From Chromera velia (taxonomy: Eukaryota; Sar; Chromeraceae): a stretch of DNA of 17,903 nucleotides. Positions 17,294 through 17,903 of this stretch are shown piece by piece. The translations under genes and the position numbers were made by a program. Each line of letters begins with the position of its first letter. The stretch's first letter is position 1. The notes beneath the pieces are model-generated. The model saw nothing but the letters and a program-made list of their open reading frames with translations. It ran no database searches and had not been told where the DNA came from. The stretch is from contig JAHBMJ010001281.1 of assembly GCA_018398765.1 (NCBI GenBank), positions 15,301 to 33,203 of the forward strand, given 5' to 3'.

Positions 17294-17903
17294 GGGCAGA
17301 TCTAACCTAGTTTGTCGATTTGTTCCATCCTAAAACTACCAGCGACGAAAATAGGTGCGACTTCGATCACTTTGATACAGCTGATCAATCACGGCTTCAC
17401 AACAGGTTGGACAATCAAAAAAGAGAGAAAAGAGACAGAGGGGATACAATTTTGGCTAGCTCCTTTACTCAAGTGTGCGATGTGGAGTCCTACCCTGTGG
17501 CGCCGCCCTCTGGACCTTCACATGCGCTATATCTGAATGAGCCCACGTGCCGACGCCAGGCTCTGCCGCCGCGCTTTATTTCGTATGTGTCGCGCGCGTC
17601 GATCAAAATTGTTGAAATCGATCGAGTCTGACCTTCGTATTCAAGCATGCAACATGTTACTCAAGCAACGGATAGCATCGTTTGAGTCTGATGTCTGTTT
17701 ACCATAGATCAAGAGGGATCGAGAGTCTGAGAGAGAGGAATGAGTAGAAACTGTGCATGATAGAATGCATCCAGCTGATTAGAATCCCACTGGGAGATCG
17801 CGTTAGCGCTTAAACTAATATAGAGCCAAACCTCTTGTAAAGTGTTGCTTGAGTGAGTGTTGCTCACGTTCCTTCTCTAGATCTTCCCTAAGGTTCTTGT
17901 CCT

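Larger units (their letters stand above)
16925..17903. other. Upstream region of the GT90 gene, no further gene seen
   Basis: This ~1 kb presumably holds the GT90 promoter and 5' UTR. It contains an AT-rich stretch (17085-17165), a GC hairpin (17176-17194), TGCATGC words (17247-17253, and 17645-17651 on the minus strand) and an AT microsatellite. A plus-strand open stretch at 17320-17631 has no recognisable motif and I do not call it a gene. Confidence 0.45.

Noticed and set aside
17320-17631. 103-codon plus-strand open frame
   Set aside because: No recognisable motif, no splice context that I could support, and composition like the surrounding spacer.

Overview
The window is nuclear DNA from a eukaryote. 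Protein-coding genes are split by GT-AG introns, intergenic spacers are long, microsatellites are abundant, and a decayed LTR-retrotransposon fragment is present. The gene families (a phosphate-translocator-type carrier, a polysaccharide pyruvyl transferase and a GT90/CAP10 glycosyltransferase) and the intron-rich, repeat-rich texture suggest an alga or other protist. A chromerid alveolate such as Chromera is my best guess, but this is inference from general impression and not a diagnosis.

Layout. Positions 1-1129: remnant of an LTR-retrotransposon Gag-protease region, broken by several frameshifts. 1130-3555: about 2.4 kb with no recognisable gene. 3580-5518: a 2 kb CTGC/CTGT-based minisatellite with an internal duplication of about 0.7-0.87 kb. 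5519-6919: spacer holding five TGCATGC motifs within 390 bp. 6920-8190 (+): two-exon phosphate-translocator-like (TPT/DMT) transporter. 8323-11131 (+): two-exon type II membrane protein with a C-terminal polysaccharide pyruvyl transferase domain. 11132-12927: spacer between convergent genes. 16924-12928 (-): seven-exon type II membrane GT90 glycosyltransferase, 622 codons when spliced as I propose. 16925-17903: upstream region of that gene, with no further gene seen.

How the genes might work together (inference). Two adjacent genes encode signal-anchored, probably Golgi-lumenal, sugar-modifying enzymes. The third encodes a carrier of the family that includes phosphoenolpyruvate/phosphate translocators, and it has no obvious plastid leader. 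Pyruvyl transferases use phosphoenolpyruvate as donor, so the trio could be a small functional neighbourhood for making pyruvylated glycans: donor import, pyruvyl transfer and glycosyl transfer. This is the most interesting hypothesis in the window. It rests on family-level knowledge and adjacency only.

All exon boundaries were deduced by eye from reading-frame continuity, GT/AG sites and family motifs. The proposed exons of each gene join in frame throughout, but no transcript evidence was available.
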